DNA of 64,000 nt, from the NCBI GenBank assembly GCA_035911095.1, contig JAMHWF010000027.1, positions 1 through 64,000 on the forward strand, given 5' to 3'. The DNA comes from JAMHWF01 sp035911095. GTDB lineage: Bacteria; Pseudomonadota; Gammaproteobacteria; Burkholderiales; Burkholderiaceae_C. This document shows positions 35,047 through 43,822 of the stretch, piece after piece. The notes beneath the pieces were generated by a model. It searched no databases. It was not told where the DNA came from and worked only from the letters and a program-made list of their open reading frames with translations. Each line of letters begins with the position of its first letter. The first letter of the stretch is position 1. A program made the position numbers and the translations under genes.

Positions 35047-35520
35047 TCAGCAGCAGGAAGAGGACGGCCGCACCGGTATCGCGACCGGCATCCCTTGCGG
35101 CGCGCCACCGGCACAGCAGGCCGAGCCTGCGGGGGCCGGCTCGGGCTGGCCGAACACCGGAACATCGCCCAGCGTGCGGAACTGCTCCCAGGCGATACCC
35201 TGCGGGTCGGTGAGCCAGTGCTTCTCGCTGCGGGCATAGCAGCAGCTGGTCTCGCCGTCGTCGTGCAGCGCCAGGTCAGCGGCCTGGGCACGTGCCTTCA
35301 GCTCGGCCAGCTCCTCGTCGCCGTCGGCCTGGATGCCCAGATGATCGACGCCGGGCTCGCCGCCGCGCATCGAGATCGCGAAGTTGATGCGCGGGTCCTC
35401 GAGCATCCACTTGGCGTAGTCGCCCTCGACGCGGCTGGGCTCGGCGGCGAAGAGCTTCGAGTAGAAGGTGATGCTCGACTGCAGGTCCTCGACGTGGACG
35501 TGGACGTGGAATCGCTTCAT
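35047..35520 (-). CDS. arsI: ArsI/CadI-family VOC protein
   Basis: A 157-residue single vicinal-oxygen-chelate protein. The metal ligands fit HVHVEDL (N-terminus), VDHLGIQ and IAWEQF. The vicinal Cys pair in SCCYARSEKHW matches the organoarsenical-binding Cys pair of ArsI C-As lyase. Two more Cys pairs occur at the C-terminus (SACCAG and a final CC). ArsI splits the carbon-arsenic bond of trivalent methyl- or aryl-arsenicals; the related CadI is metal-induced with unclear activity. Position inside the ars operon favours ArsI. Confidence 0.85.
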   Translation of the reverse strand: MKRFHVHVHVEDLQSSITFYSKLFAAEPSRVEGDYAKWMLEDPRINFAISMRGGEPGVDHLGIQADGDEELAELKARAQAADLALHDDGETSCCYARSEKHWLTDPQGIAWEQFRTLGDVPVFGQPEPAPAGSACCAGGAPQGMPVAIPVRPSSSCC

Positions 35521-35549
35521 CGCGGCCTCCGGGAGTGGGGTGGCATGGG

Positions 35550-35876
35550 TCAGCAGTTGCAGGCGGCATGCGCCGCGGCGGGCAGGCAGGCCGAACCCTG
35601 GCAGCAGTTCTCGGTGAGATAGCCGACCAGCGCGTTCATCTGGTCGTAGCCTGCGCGGTAGATCAGGAAGCGACCTTCGCGCTGCTGGCTCACCAACCCG
35701 GCGAGCATCAGCTCCTTCAGATGAAAGGAAAGCGTCGCCGGCGGCACACCGAGCCCCTCCTGCATCGCGCCCGGCGTCAGCCCGGACGGGCCGGTGACCA
35801 CCAGCGCCCGAAACACCTGCAGGCGCAGCGGATGCGCCAGTGCAGCCAAAGCTCGTATCACGGCTTGTTCTTCCAT
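35550..35876 (-). CDS. arsR: ArsR-family arsenic-responsive repressor
   Basis: A 108-residue winged-helix repressor (ALAHPLRLQVFRALVV, PPATLSFHLKELMLAGLV). The C-terminal ENCCQGSAC holds a C-C-x4-C cluster, as in the Acidithiobacillus-type ArsR where arsenite binds near the C-terminus, rather than the E. coli site in helix 3. Further Cys residues end the protein (ACNC). It is the first gene of the operon and should bind the AT-rich site just upstream. Confidence 0.92.
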   Translation of the reverse strand: MEEQAVIRALAALAHPLRLQVFRALVVTGPSGLTPGAMQEGLGVPPATLSFHLKELMLAGLVSQQREGRFLIYRAGYDQMNALVGYLTENCCQGSACLPAAAHAACNC

Positions 35877-35883
35877 GCTTCGA

Positions 35884-35899
35884 GAATACTAGAAATATA
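35884..35899. promoter_or_regulatory. candidate ArsR operator
   Basis: An AT-rich stretch (AATACTAGAAATATAT), rare in this GC-rich region, with partial dyad symmetry, begins 8 bp upstream of arsR. ArsR/SmtB repressors typically bind such sites over the promoter. Confidence 0.55.
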
Positions 35900-35958
35900 T
35901 CGATGGCGCACGTGTCGGCTTCAACCCGCGATACGTGCCGCGGTTGGAGCTGAAAGTG

Positions 35959-38253
35959 CTACCCCGCGCTTCGCCTCACCCGAACGGGCACCGACTTGTA
36001 CGACGGGGTGCCGCTGCGCGGGTCGCGGTGCCCGAGCGCGATGAGCACGTTGGCCTCGGGGTAGTAGGCCCCCGCCGAGCCTTCGGGGATCGAATAGGCC
36101 ACCGCGGTCAGGTTCGACAACACGGGGCCCGGCCCGCCGCCTTCCCCTTCGAAGGGCAGCGCCTCGAGGTCGACGCGGTCGCCTTCGGCAATGCCGCGCG
36201 CGGCCATGTCGCGGGTGTTGAGGAAGACCACGTCGCGCCGGCCGAAGACGCCGCGGTAGCGGTCGTCGAAGCCGTAGATCGTCGTGTTGTACTGGTCGTG
36301 GCTGCGCAGCGTCGTCAGCGTGAGCACGTCCTCTCCCTGCGCGCGCGGGTCCTCCTGCAGGCCGGGCATCACGATGAACTGCGCCTTCCCCGAGGCGGTG
36401 TGCCAGACCCGCTCGGTCGGCCCGATCGGCAGGCGGAAGCCGCCGGGCACGCGGATGCGCAGGTTGTAGTCGCGGAAGGCGGGCAGCACGCCCTCGATCG
36501 CGTCCCGGATGCGCTCGTAGTCGGCGACATAGCCGTCCCAGTCGATGCCGTGACGGTCGCCGAGCACGGCCTTGGCGATGCCGGCCACGATCGCCGGCTC
36601 GGAGCGCACTTGGTCGGACGGGGGCGTCAGCCGGCCCGTCGACGCATGGACCATCGACATCGAGTCCTCGACCGTCACCGACTGCGCGCCGCCGGCCTGC
36701 AGGTCGAGGTCGGTGCGGCCGAGGCAGGGCAGCAGCAGGCTCGCCCGGCCGATCAGCAGGTGCGAACGGTTGGGCTTGGTCGCGACATGCACCGCCAGCG
36801 TGAGCCGGCGCATCGCGGCGAAGGTCCGCTGCGGGTCGGACATCGCCACCGCCAGGTTGCCGCCCAGGCACATCAGGAAGCGCGAGTGCCCGGCCTCGAT
36901 CGCTTCGATCGCCTCGGCGGCATCGTGGCCGCGGCGCGCCGGCGGCTCGAAGCCGAAGGTGCGCGCGATGCCTTCGCGCAGCGCGAGCGGCGCCTTCTCG
37001 TCGATGCCTACCGTGCGGTTGCCCTGCACGTTGGAGTGCCCGCGCAGCGGGCAGATGCCGGCGCCGGGCCGGCCGTAGTTGCCACGCAGCAGCAGCAGGT
37101 TGGAGATCTGCTGCACGTTCTCCGTCCCGCTGCGATGCTGGGTGACACCCATGCCGAAAGTGACGATCGTCGACTTCGCGTTGCAGTACAGACGCGCCAC
37201 GTGTTCCAGCGCCTCGCGCGCGAGACCCGAGCGGGCCTCCACCGCCTCCCAGGTCGTCGCATCGAGGTCGGCGACCAGGGCCTCGAAGCCCTCGGTGTGG
37301 GCGGCGATGAAGTTGCGGTCGAGCTGCCCCGGGCCGCCGGCGGCGAGGTCTTCGGCATCCATCGCGAGCACGGCCTTCATCACGCCCTTGAGCGCCGCGG
37401 CATCGCCGCCGACCTGGACCTGGAGGTACTCGGTGGCGATCTCAGTGGCGCCGAAGGTCACCATCTCGACCGGGCTCTGCGGCGACGCGAAGCGCTCGAG
37501 CGCGCGCTCGCGCAGCGGGTTGAAGACGACGATCGGCGTGCCGCGACGCGAGGCCTCGTGCAGCGTGGCCATCATCCGCGGATGGTTGGTGCCGGGGTTG
37601 TGGCCCATCGAAATGATGAGCTCGGTGTGGTCGAAGTCCTCGAGCGAGACCGTGCCCTTGCCGATGCCGATCGCCTGCGGCAGCCCGACGCTGGTCGCCT
37701 CGTGGCACATGTTCGAGCAGTCGGGGAAGTTGTTGGTGCCGTAGACGCGCGCGAACAGCTGGTACAGGAAGGCGGCCTCGTTCGATGCCCGGCCCGAGGT
37801 GTAGAACTCGGCCATGTCCGGATCGGGCAGGGCCTGCAGCACGGCGGCGATGCGGGCGTAGGCCTCGTCCCAGCCGATCGCCACGTAGCGGTCGCTGGCG
37901 GCGTCGTAGGCCATCGGGTGCGTGAGACGCCCCAGGTTCTCGATCTCGTGGTCGTTCCAGCCGAGCAGCTCGGTGACGCTGTACTGCTGGAAGACCTCGG
38001 GCGTCGCGCGCTTGCGCGTGGCCTCCCAGGTGACGGCCTTGGCGCCGTTCTCGCAGAACTCGAAGGCCGAGGTGTGCTTGGGGTCGGGCCAGGCGCAGCC
38101 GGGGCAGTCGAAACCGTCCGGCTGGTTGTTCTTGAGCATGATCCGCGTGCCGGAGAGGGCGCTCATCTGGCCATGGATCGCCTTGGCGACCGCGCCCAGC
38201 GCGTCCCAGCCGCCGGCGGGGTGCTCGTACTCGCGAATGCTGGGCTTGGACAT
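35959..38253 (-). CDS. FdhF/YdeP-type molybdopterin oxidoreductase
   Basis: A 764-residue protein that fits the YdeP family of formate-dehydrogenase-like enzymes. The N-terminal CPGCAWPD cluster (about 50-57), AEFYTSGRASNEAAFLYQLF, NFPDCSNMCHEATSVGL and the C-terminal molybdopterin-dinucleotide domain (SHDQYNTTIYG) are all in place. There is no signal peptide, so it is cytoplasmic. E. coli YdeP is linked to acid resistance but its substrate is unknown. No fdhD or cofactor gene is adjacent. It stands alone, divergent from the MscS gene. Confidence 0.92.
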   Translation of the reverse strand: MSKPSIREYEHPAGGWDALGAVAKAIHGQMSALSGTRIMLKNNQPDGFDCPGCAWPDPKHTSAFEFCENGAKAVTWEATRKRATPEVFQQYSVTELLGWNDHEIENLGRLTHPMAYDAASDRYVAIGWDEAYARIAAVLQALPDPDMAEFYTSGRASNEAAFLYQLFARVYGTNNFPDCSNMCHEATSVGLPQAIGIGKGTVSLEDFDHTELIISMGHNPGTNHPRMMATLHEASRRGTPIVVFNPLRERALERFASPQSPVEMVTFGATEIATEYLQVQVGGDAAALKGVMKAVLAMDAEDLAAGGPGQLDRNFIAAHTEGFEALVADLDATTWEAVEARSGLAREALEHVARLYCNAKSTIVTFGMGVTQHRSGTENVQQISNLLLLRGNYGRPGAGICPLRGHSNVQGNRTVGIDEKAPLALREGIARTFGFEPPARRGHDAAEAIEAIEAGHSRFLMCLGGNLAVAMSDPQRTFAAMRRLTLAVHVATKPNRSHLLIGRASLLLPCLGRTDLDLQAGGAQSVTVEDSMSMVHASTGRLTPPSDQVRSEPAIVAGIAKAVLGDRHGIDWDGYVADYERIRDAIEGVLPAFRDYNLRIRVPGGFRLPIGPTERVWHTASGKAQFIVMPGLQEDPRAQGEDVLTLTTLRSHDQYNTTIYGFDDRYRGVFGRRDVVFLNTRDMAARGIAEGDRVDLEALPFEGEGGGPGPVLSNLTAVAYSIPEGSAGAYYPEANVLIALGHRDPRSGTPSYKSVPVRVRRSAG

Positions 38254-38343
38254 GCGCAGTTCCTTCGGTGCTCGGGATCGACGCGGAGGACTCTAGCGGG
38301 CCCGTCACCGGCGCGCTGGCCGCGGCTGCGTGGGCGCGCAGCC

Positions 38344-39288
38344 ATGTCGGCGAGGCACACTCCGGGCATGGAGGCGCTCAACCTGCCCGACGACCTCGAC
38401 GCCGTCGAGACGACCCTGACGCAGCACGTGCGGCCGGACAGCCTCTCCGGCGCGCTGTTCTACCTGGCGCTGTTCCTGATCATCGGCACGATTGCCGATC
38501 TGATGGTGCGGCGAATGATCCACGCGGCGCGCTCGCGCGACGCGAAGCACCGGCTCGACCCGACCGCGCTCGGCTTCCTGCAGGGGCTCTCCAGCGCAGG
38601 CATCTGGGTGATGGTGCTGGTGGCCTACGCCCACCTGATCCCCGCGCTGCGCAACCTGGGCACGGCGCTGCTGGCCGGGGCCAGCGTGATCTCGATCGTC
38701 ATGGGCCTGGCCGCGCAGAACACCCTGGGCAACCTGGTCGCCGGTTTCTCGCTGCTGCTCTACCGGCCGTTCCGCGTCGGCGACCGGCTGCAGGTGACCG
38801 CGCCGACCGGGGTCGAGAGCGGCACGGTGGAGAGCCTGCTGCTCGGCTACACGGTGCTGCGCACCGCGAACAACCGGCGCATCGTGATGCCCAACAGCGT
38901 CATCGCGAACCAGGTGACGGTGAACCTGTCGGCGCTCGACCCGAAGGTCCCGGTGCTCGTGCCGGTCAGCATCGTCCAGGTGGCCGACATCGATCGCGCC
39001 CGCGCCCTGCTGCTCGAACTCGCGGCCGCCCACCCCGAGGCGGTCGAACCCTACAGCTGCCCGCTGACCGCCCTCGGGCCGGGCAGCGTCGACCTCTCGC
39101 TGCAAGTCCACTGCGTGGACGGGGCGCGGGCCGTGGCGGTGAAGTCGGAGCTGCTGGAGGCGGCGGCCGGCAAGCTGCCGGCGGCGGGGGTCGAGATGCC
39201 CGTCTCGGTCGGGGCGACCGCTACTGCCGCGGCGTCGGCGCCTGTCGCGAGGGCACCCACGCCGTCAGGCCCCGGCAACCGGGCGTGA
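38344..39288 (+). CDS. MscS-family mechanosensitive channel
   Basis: A 314-residue inner-membrane channel. Three membrane segments (about 38-56, 85-105 and 110-135) lead to the pore helix GASVISIVMGLAAQNTLGNLVAGF, a typical TM3. The Sm-like beta domain follows with YRPFRVGDRLQV and NNRRIVMPNSVIANQ. It releases solutes on osmotic downshock. The C-terminus is a short Ala/Pro tail. ATG 38368 is an alternative start. Confidence 0.93.
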   Translation: MSARHTPGMEALNLPDDLDAVETTLTQHVRPDSLSGALFYLALFLIIGTIADLMVRRMIHAARSRDAKHRLDPTALGFLQGLSSAGIWVMVLVAYAHLIPALRNLGTALLAGASVISIVMGLAAQNTLGNLVAGFSLLLYRPFRVGDRLQVTAPTGVESGTVESLLLGYTVLRTANNRRIVMPNSVIANQVTVNLSALDPKVPVLVPVSIVQVADIDRARALLLELAAAHPEAVEPYSCPLTALGPGSVDLSLQVHCVDGARAVAVKSELLEAAAGKLPAAGVEMPVSVGATATAAASAPVARAPTPSGPGNRA

Positions 39289-39425
39289 CCGCCACGGCGT
39301 ATGCGGTCACCGGCCTTGGCGCAACGCAGCCCGCCGAGGCGGTGATCTCGAAGGCCGAGGCCATCTTCGGCAAGGCGAAGGGGAGCAGGCGCGGCAAGGC
39401 GGGCGCGGCCTCGCCGCGACGCTGA
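39285..39425 (+). CDS. possible small ORF after the MscS gene
   Basis: A 46-codon frame starts with GTG overlapping the mscS stop (GTGA) and ends right beside the convergent esterase stop. It has a plausible helix (PAEAVISKAEAIFGKAKGS) and a basic end. No homologue is recognised and no ribosome site is distinct. It may be a real coupled peptide or the relic of a C-terminal extension. Confidence 0.25.
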   Translation: MTATAYAVTGLGATQPAEAVISKAEAIFGKAKGSRRGKAGAASPRR

Positions 39426-40091
39426 TCACTCGCCCGGCTGCAGCCGCTCGAGGATGCGCTGCGCGACATGGCCGTCGATGCCATGGCCCAGGCCCGGGAA
39501 CAGGTCGAGTGTGCAGCGCATGCCCAGCGCGCCGAGCTGCGCGACGGCTTGGGTGGCCAGGTGCACCGGCATCACGCGGTCCTGCTCGCCGTGCATCAGG
39601 TGGACGATCGTGCCGCCCACAGCCGCCCGCGGCGCCTGGGCGAATCGGCCGGCGATCGCGACCAGTCGCGCGGCGACCACTGGCGCAGCTGCCTGCGTCG
39701 ACTCGAGCGCCATGATCGCCCCCTGCGAGAAGCCGATCAGCGTCGTGCGCGCGGGCGGCGCGCCGGTGCGCGACTGCCAGCGCGCCACCGCCGCGAGGAA
39801 GACCGGCATCGCCGCCGCGACTCGCGGCGGCCGGTTCGCCTCGCTGATGCCCTGCACCGAGAACCACTGCCAGCCGGCGCCGAAGTCAGAGCGGTCGGGC
39901 GAACGCAGGCTCACGACCCAGGCCCGCGGCCGTTGGGCGGCGAGGTAGGCCCCCAGCGGGCGCAGATCCTCCGGCCGCGAGCCCACGCCGTGCAGCAGGA
40001 GCACGAGTTCGTCGGGCCCGGTGCCCTCTACAGGCCGCTGGACCATCAGGTCGCCGTCCGCGCCATCGTGTTCGGTGCCTTTGCCTTCCAT
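39426..40091 (-). CDS. ypfH: YpfH-like alpha/beta-hydrolase esterase
   Basis: A 221-residue serine hydrolase of the phospholipase/carboxylesterase family. It has VQRPVEGTGPDELVLLLHGVG, the WQWFSVQGISEANR segment, the nucleophile motif LIGFSQGAIMALES (G-F-S-Q-G) and the acid/His region HGEQDRVMP and GLGHGIDG. These match E. coli YpfH closely. It hydrolyses short acyl esters; the natural substrate is unknown. Several in-frame ATGs exist; the one at 40091 follows GGGGGCG. Confidence 0.85.
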   Translation of the reverse strand: MEGKGTEHDGADGDLMVQRPVEGTGPDELVLLLHGVGSRPEDLRPLGAYLAAQRPRAWVVSLRSPDRSDFGAGWQWFSVQGISEANRPPRVAAAMPVFLAAVARWQSRTGAPPARTTLIGFSQGAIMALESTQAAAPVVAARLVAIAGRFAQAPRAAVGGTIVHLMHGEQDRVMPVHLATQAVAQLGALGMRCTLDLFPGLGHGIDGHVAQRILERLQPGE

Positions 40092-40126
40092 GTCGCCCCC
40101 GGCTCCCGTGTGCATCGCCTGCGCCT

Positions 40127-40759
40127 TCAGGCCCTGTGGATCCAGCTCGGCGCGATCGCCGTGCCCAGGCCGGCGCCGTAGCCGAAGTAGACGTTCAGCC
40201 CACCCAGCGGCTCGAGGTAGCGCGCGTTCTTGAGGCCGCCCGCGTCCATGACCTGGAAGCCGATGCTCTCGGCGATCCCGCTCGCCACCTGCTTGGCCCG
40301 CGCGCTGTCGCCGGCCACGAAGACCGAGACCTTGCGGCCCTGGCCGAAGTCGGCGCCGCCGGCCAGCACCTGGGCGAACACGGTGTTGAAGGCCTTGACG
40401 ACCTCGGCACCCGGCACCGCCTTGGCGATCTCTTCGGCTGCCGAAGAGCTGTGGCCGAGCGTCAGCCCCATGTAGTCGGCGGTGAGCGGGTTGGTGATGT
40501 CGACAACCACCCGGCCCGTCAGGTCGCCGAGCGACTGCAGCGCCGCGACCGCGTCGCCATGGCCGGTGGCCAGCACGATCGCGTCGGCCTCGCGCGCCGC
40601 ATCGGCGGCCGGGACGGCCTTGACGCCGGGGTGTTGCGCCGCGAGCTGCGCCGCCTTGCCGGCGTCGCGCGCCGTGACGCTGACGTGGTGGCCGGCGGCC
40701 GCGAGTTGCTTGACGAAGGCGGCACCCATGTTGCCGGCGCCGAGAACGGTGATCTTCAT
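40127..40759 (-). CDS. NADP-binding reductase (F420-dependent NADP reductase-like)
   Basis: A 210-residue Rossmann protein starting MKITVLGAGNMGAAFVKQLA. It has ADAIVLATGHGDAV, VVDITNPL and VKAFNTVFAQVL, the pattern of the NADPH-dependent F420 reductase-like family, which in bacteria without F420 reduces other substrates or quinones. It is divergent from a LysR gene with inverted repeats between them, so it is probably the main target of that regulator. Confidence 0.85.
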   Translation of the reverse strand: MKITVLGAGNMGAAFVKQLAAAGHHVSVTARDAGKAAQLAAQHPGVKAVPAADAAREADAIVLATGHGDAVAALQSLGDLTGRVVVDITNPLTADYMGLTLGHSSSAAEEIAKAVPGAEVVKAFNTVFAQVLAGGADFGQGRKVSVFVAGDSARAKQVASGIAESIGFQVMDAGGLKNARYLEPLGGLNVYFGYGAGLGTAIAPSWIHRA

Positions 40760-40806
40760 GACAGTTGCTCCGTTGCGGCAGCACACGCGCTGCCATGAAG
40801 TCACTG

Positions 40807-40829
40807 TATCTATCCCGTTTTCATAGATA
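40807..40829. promoter_or_regulatory. LysR-type operator between reductase and LysR gene
   Basis: TATCTAT (40807-40813) and ATAGATA (40823-40829) are perfect 7-bp arms around a 9-bp spacer; T40811 and A40823 give the T-N11-A pattern of LysR sites. Confidence 0.6.
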
Positions 40830-40866
40830 AACGTCAATCAATGACAATATGTGTACCGAATATAGG

Positions 40867-40876
40867 GACAATTGTC
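40867..40876. promoter_or_regulatory. palindrome over the LysR ribosome-binding site
   Basis: GACAATTGTC is a perfect 10-bp palindrome ending at the base before the LysR ATG and overlapping its AGGGA ribosome site. It could be an autoregulatory site. Confidence 0.45.
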
Positions 40877-41776
40877 ATGGACAAGTTCCAGGAGATGCAG
40901 GCCTTCGCCGCCGTCGTCGACGCGGGCAGCTTCGTCGGCGCGGCCGAGGCGCTGAAGGTCTCGAAGACCGCCGTCTCCCGCCTCGTCGGCGAGCTCGAGG
41001 CGCGGCTCGGCACCCGGCTGATGCACCGCACGACGCGCCGCCTGTCGCTGACCGACGAGGGCGAGCGCTTCCACCAGCGCTGCCGCGAGCTGCTGGCCGG
41101 GGTCGAAGAGGCCGAGGCCGAAGTCACCGCGCGCAGCGGCAGCGCGATCGGCCAGCTGCGCGTCAACGTGCCAGTGAGCTTCGGCCTGCTGCACCTGGCG
41201 CGGCTGTGGCCGGCCTTCATGGCGCGCCATCCGCAGGTGGTGCTCGAGGTGAACCTCTCCGACCGCCTGGTCGACCTGGTCGACGAGGGCTACGACCTCG
41301 CGGTGCGCATCACGCGCCCGTCGAGCTCGTCACTGGTCGGCCGCCAGCTGTCGTCCACGCGCCTGGTGCTCTGCGCCTCGCCCGAGTACCTGCGCCGACA
41401 CGGCACGCCGACGCATCCGTCCGAGCTGGCGCGACACGCCGTCATGGCCTACACGCTGCTGTCGACGGGCGAGCACTGGAGCTTCACCGGGCCCGAGGGC
41501 GAGGTGAGCGTGCGCGTGGCGCCGCGCATGCGCAGCAACAGCGGCGACACCTGCTGCGCGGCGGCGCTGGCGCACCAGGGCATCGTGCTCCAGCCGTCGT
41601 TCCTGGTCGGGGCGCACTTGCAGTCGGGCGCGCTGCAGGAGATGCTGCCGCAGTACCGATCGATCGAGCTCGGCGTCTATGCGCTGTACCCGAGCCGCAA
41701 GCACCTGACGCCGAAGGTGCGCGCGCTGGTCGACTTCCTCGCCGAGGCCTTCGCCACGCCGACCTGGCCCGGCTGA
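40877..41776 (+). CDS. LysR-family regulator
   Basis: A 299-residue transcription factor of the DsdC/CrgA-like branch: MDKFQEMQAFAAVVDAGSF, KVSKTAVSRLVGELE and the RTTRRLSLTDEG wing, then a substrate-binding domain with EVNLSDRLVDLVDEGYDLAVRI. The ATG at 40877 has AGGGA 8 nt upstream. It likely controls the divergent NADP reductase gene and itself. Confidence 0.9.
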   Translation: MDKFQEMQAFAAVVDAGSFVGAAEALKVSKTAVSRLVGELEARLGTRLMHRTTRRLSLTDEGERFHQRCRELLAGVEEAEAEVTARSGSAIGQLRVNVPVSFGLLHLARLWPAFMARHPQVVLEVNLSDRLVDLVDEGYDLAVRITRPSSSSLVGRQLSSTRLVLCASPEYLRRHGTPTHPSELARHAVMAYTLLSTGEHWSFTGPEGEVSVRVAPRMRSNSGDTCCAAALAHQGIVLQPSFLVGAHLQSGALQEMLPQYRSIELGVYALYPSRKHLTPKVRALVDFLAEAFATPTWPG

Positions 41777-41834
41777 CGGGCCGCCGACGGGCCCTCGCCG
41801 AGTCTTGCACGCCAGGCCGGCGCGGCGAGCGTGC

Positions 41835-42605
41835 TCAGGCCGCCGTGTAGCCGCCGTCGATCACCAGCTCGGAGCCGGTCATGAAGGCGCTCTCGTCGGA
41901 GGCGAGGAAGAGCACGCCGTAGGCGATGTCCTGCGGCCGGCCCACGTCGCCGATCGGGTGCTTCGCGGCCAGGGTCTTGCGGAAACTCGCCGCGTCCATG
42001 CCGGCCTCGACGCCGATGCGCTCGACCAGCGGGGTCCAGATGTAGCCGGGGTGCACCGAGTTCACGCGGATCTTGTCGGGCGCGTAGTAGAGCGCGTCGT
42101 TCTTCGACATGCAGCGCACCGCCCCCTTGCTGGCGTGGTACGGCGGCAGGTCGGCGGCGCCGACGAGCCCGTAGATCGACGAGATGTTGACGATGCTGCC
42201 GCCACCCACCTTGCGCATGTGCGGCACCGCGTGCTTGGTGCAGAGAAACACCGCCGTCGAGTTGATCGCGAAGGTGCGGTTCCAGTCCTCGACCGTCACC
42301 TCGTGCGTCGGCACGTTGGGGCCGGCGATGCCGGCGTTCGACACCACGACGTCGAGCCGGCCGAAGGCCTGCACCACCTCGTCGAAGCTGCGCTTCACCG
42401 CGCCTTCGTCCGTCACGTCGACATGCCAGTAGCGGGCCGTGCCGCCGGCCGCCTTGATCGAGGCGACAAGGTCGGCGCCCTTGCCGTCCTGCACGTCGAA
42501 CACCGCCACCTTCGCGCCCTCCTGCGCCAGCAGTGCGCTGATCGCGCCGCCGATCCCGTCGACGCCGCCGGTGACGATCGCCACCTTGTCCTTCACACGA
42601 GCCAT
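41835..42605 (-). CDS. short-chain dehydrogenase of the catabolic operon
   Basis: A 256-residue SDR with TGGVDGIGGAIS (cofactor), SNAGIAG (about 88-94) and the active site SSIYG...YHASK (about 145-160), all intact. A strong AGGAGACAGGC ribosome site precedes the ATG. It is the last gene of the operon that starts near 48.8 kb. It probably oxidises an alcohol or diol intermediate. Confidence 0.88.
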   Translation of the reverse strand: MARVKDKVAIVTGGVDGIGGAISALLAQEGAKVAVFDVQDGKGADLVASIKAAGGTARYWHVDVTDEGAVKRSFDEVVQAFGRLDVVVSNAGIAGPNVPTHEVTVEDWNRTFAINSTAVFLCTKHAVPHMRKVGGGSIVNISSIYGLVGAADLPPYHASKGAVRCMSKNDALYYAPDKIRVNSVHPGYIWTPLVERIGVEAGMDAASFRKTLAAKHPIGDVGRPQDIAYGVLFLASDESAFMTGSELVIDGGYTAA

Positions 42606-42841
42606 TGCCTGTCTCCTGGTTGAGCTGGTCTGACGACCGCGCCGCGCGCCGGGCAGGCGCGCCGGGCACGCGGCGTCAGGCCGCTGCTTTCGCAGGTTGC
42701 AGGCCATTGCCTTCCAGCCGGAACGGCGCGGGGATACCCGCAGCCCGGGCCGCCACCGCCGCGGTCGAACGACCTTCGGTGTCCGACGACGGATGTCCCG
42801 CCGGACAAGGCCTGTCCCAGGCGTCGGACAGGCCGGCGGCG

Positions 42842-43822
42842 CTACAGGTCGACGACCAGGGTGTCGGTCCGCGAGCGCGAGCAGCAGGGCGTGAACTGGT
42901 CGTTCAGCGCCTGCTCCTGCGGCGTCAGGTAGACGTCCCGGTGATCGGGCACGCCGTCGAGCACGCGCGTCAGACAGGTGCCGCAGACGCCCTGCTCGCA
43001 CGACACCGGCAGCTCGACGCCATGGGCCGCCAGGGCGGCGACGACCGACTGCGCCGCGCCGACAGGGATCGTCCGGCCCGAGCGGGCGAGGCGCAGTTCG
43101 AACGCGGCGTCGGCGTCGCTGCGCTCGACGCTGTGGGCGAAGTGCTCGAAGTGGATGCGCGAAGGCGCCCAGCCCGCGCTGTGCGCGCTCGCCCGCACCG
43201 CCTCGATCAAGCGCTCGGGTCCGCAGACGTAGACCTGCCGGCCGGCCGGCGGTTGCTGCAGCAGGCCGGCGACGTCGAGCCGGCCCGAGGCCGGATCGTC
43301 CGACACATGGCGGTGCACACGCCCGGTACGGGCCAGCTGCGACAGGCGGTCGGTGAAGGCCAGCTGCCCGGCCGAGCGTACGCAGTAGTGCAGGTCGAAG
43401 CTGGCGCCCTCGCGCGCCAGGGCCTCGGCCATCGACAGCACCGGCGTGATGCCGATGCCGCCTGCCAGCAGCAGCGAGTGCTCGTCGCGCGCGGTGGCGG
43501 CGAGCGCGAAGTGGTTGCGCGGCCGGCTGATCTGCAGCACGTCGCCCTCGTGCACGCAGCGGTGCATCGCGCGCGAGCCGCCGCGCGACGCGGGCTCGTC
43601 GAGCACGGCGATCAGGTAGTGGGCCGTCTCGCCCGGCGCATGGGCCAGCGAGTACTGGCGCAGCAGCGGGCTCGCGTCGCTGCCCGGGATCGCAACGTCG
43701 ATGTGCGCCCCGGCCTCGAAGGCGGGCAAGGGGCCGCCCGCCTCGGCGACGAGTTCGAAGCTGCAGATGCCTTCGGCCTCGAGGCGCTTGCGCGCCACGG
43801 TCACGCGGATCGAATCGTTCAA
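42842..43822 (-). CDS. PDR/VanB-family Rieske-partner reductase (second copy)
   Basis: A 326-residue protein with an FMN domain (RQYSLAHAP), an NAD domain (GGIGITPVLSM, VYVCGPERL) and a C-terminal [2Fe-2S] domain (CEQGVCGTC, PCCSR). It is clearly related to the 17.3-kb reductase. The start is TTG at 43822, overlapping the VOC stop as TTGA; no ATG fits the family N-terminus. It should supply electrons to the Rieske oxygenase of this operon (46.1-47.2 kb). Confidence 0.9.
   Translation of the reverse strand: MNDSIRVTVARKRLEAEGICSFELVAEAGGPLPAFEAGAHIDVAIPGSDASPLLRQYSLAHAPGETAHYLIAVLDEPASRGGSRAMHRCVHEGDVLQISRPRNHFALAATARDEHSLLLAGGIGITPVLSMAEALAREGASFDLHYCVRSAGQLAFTDRLSQLARTGRVHRHVSDDPASGRLDVAGLLQQPPAGRQVYVCGPERLIEAVRASAHSAGWAPSRIHFEHFAHSVERSDADAAFELRLARSGRTIPVGAAQSVVAALAAHGVELPVSCEQGVCGTCLTRVLDGVPDHRDVYLTPQEQALNDQFTPCCSRSRTDTLVVDL

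Noticed and set aside
35935..38342. Forward frame merging into the MscS gene from the left
   Set aside because: The part opposite the molybdoenzyme is a shadow; the real MscS start is at 38344 or 38368.
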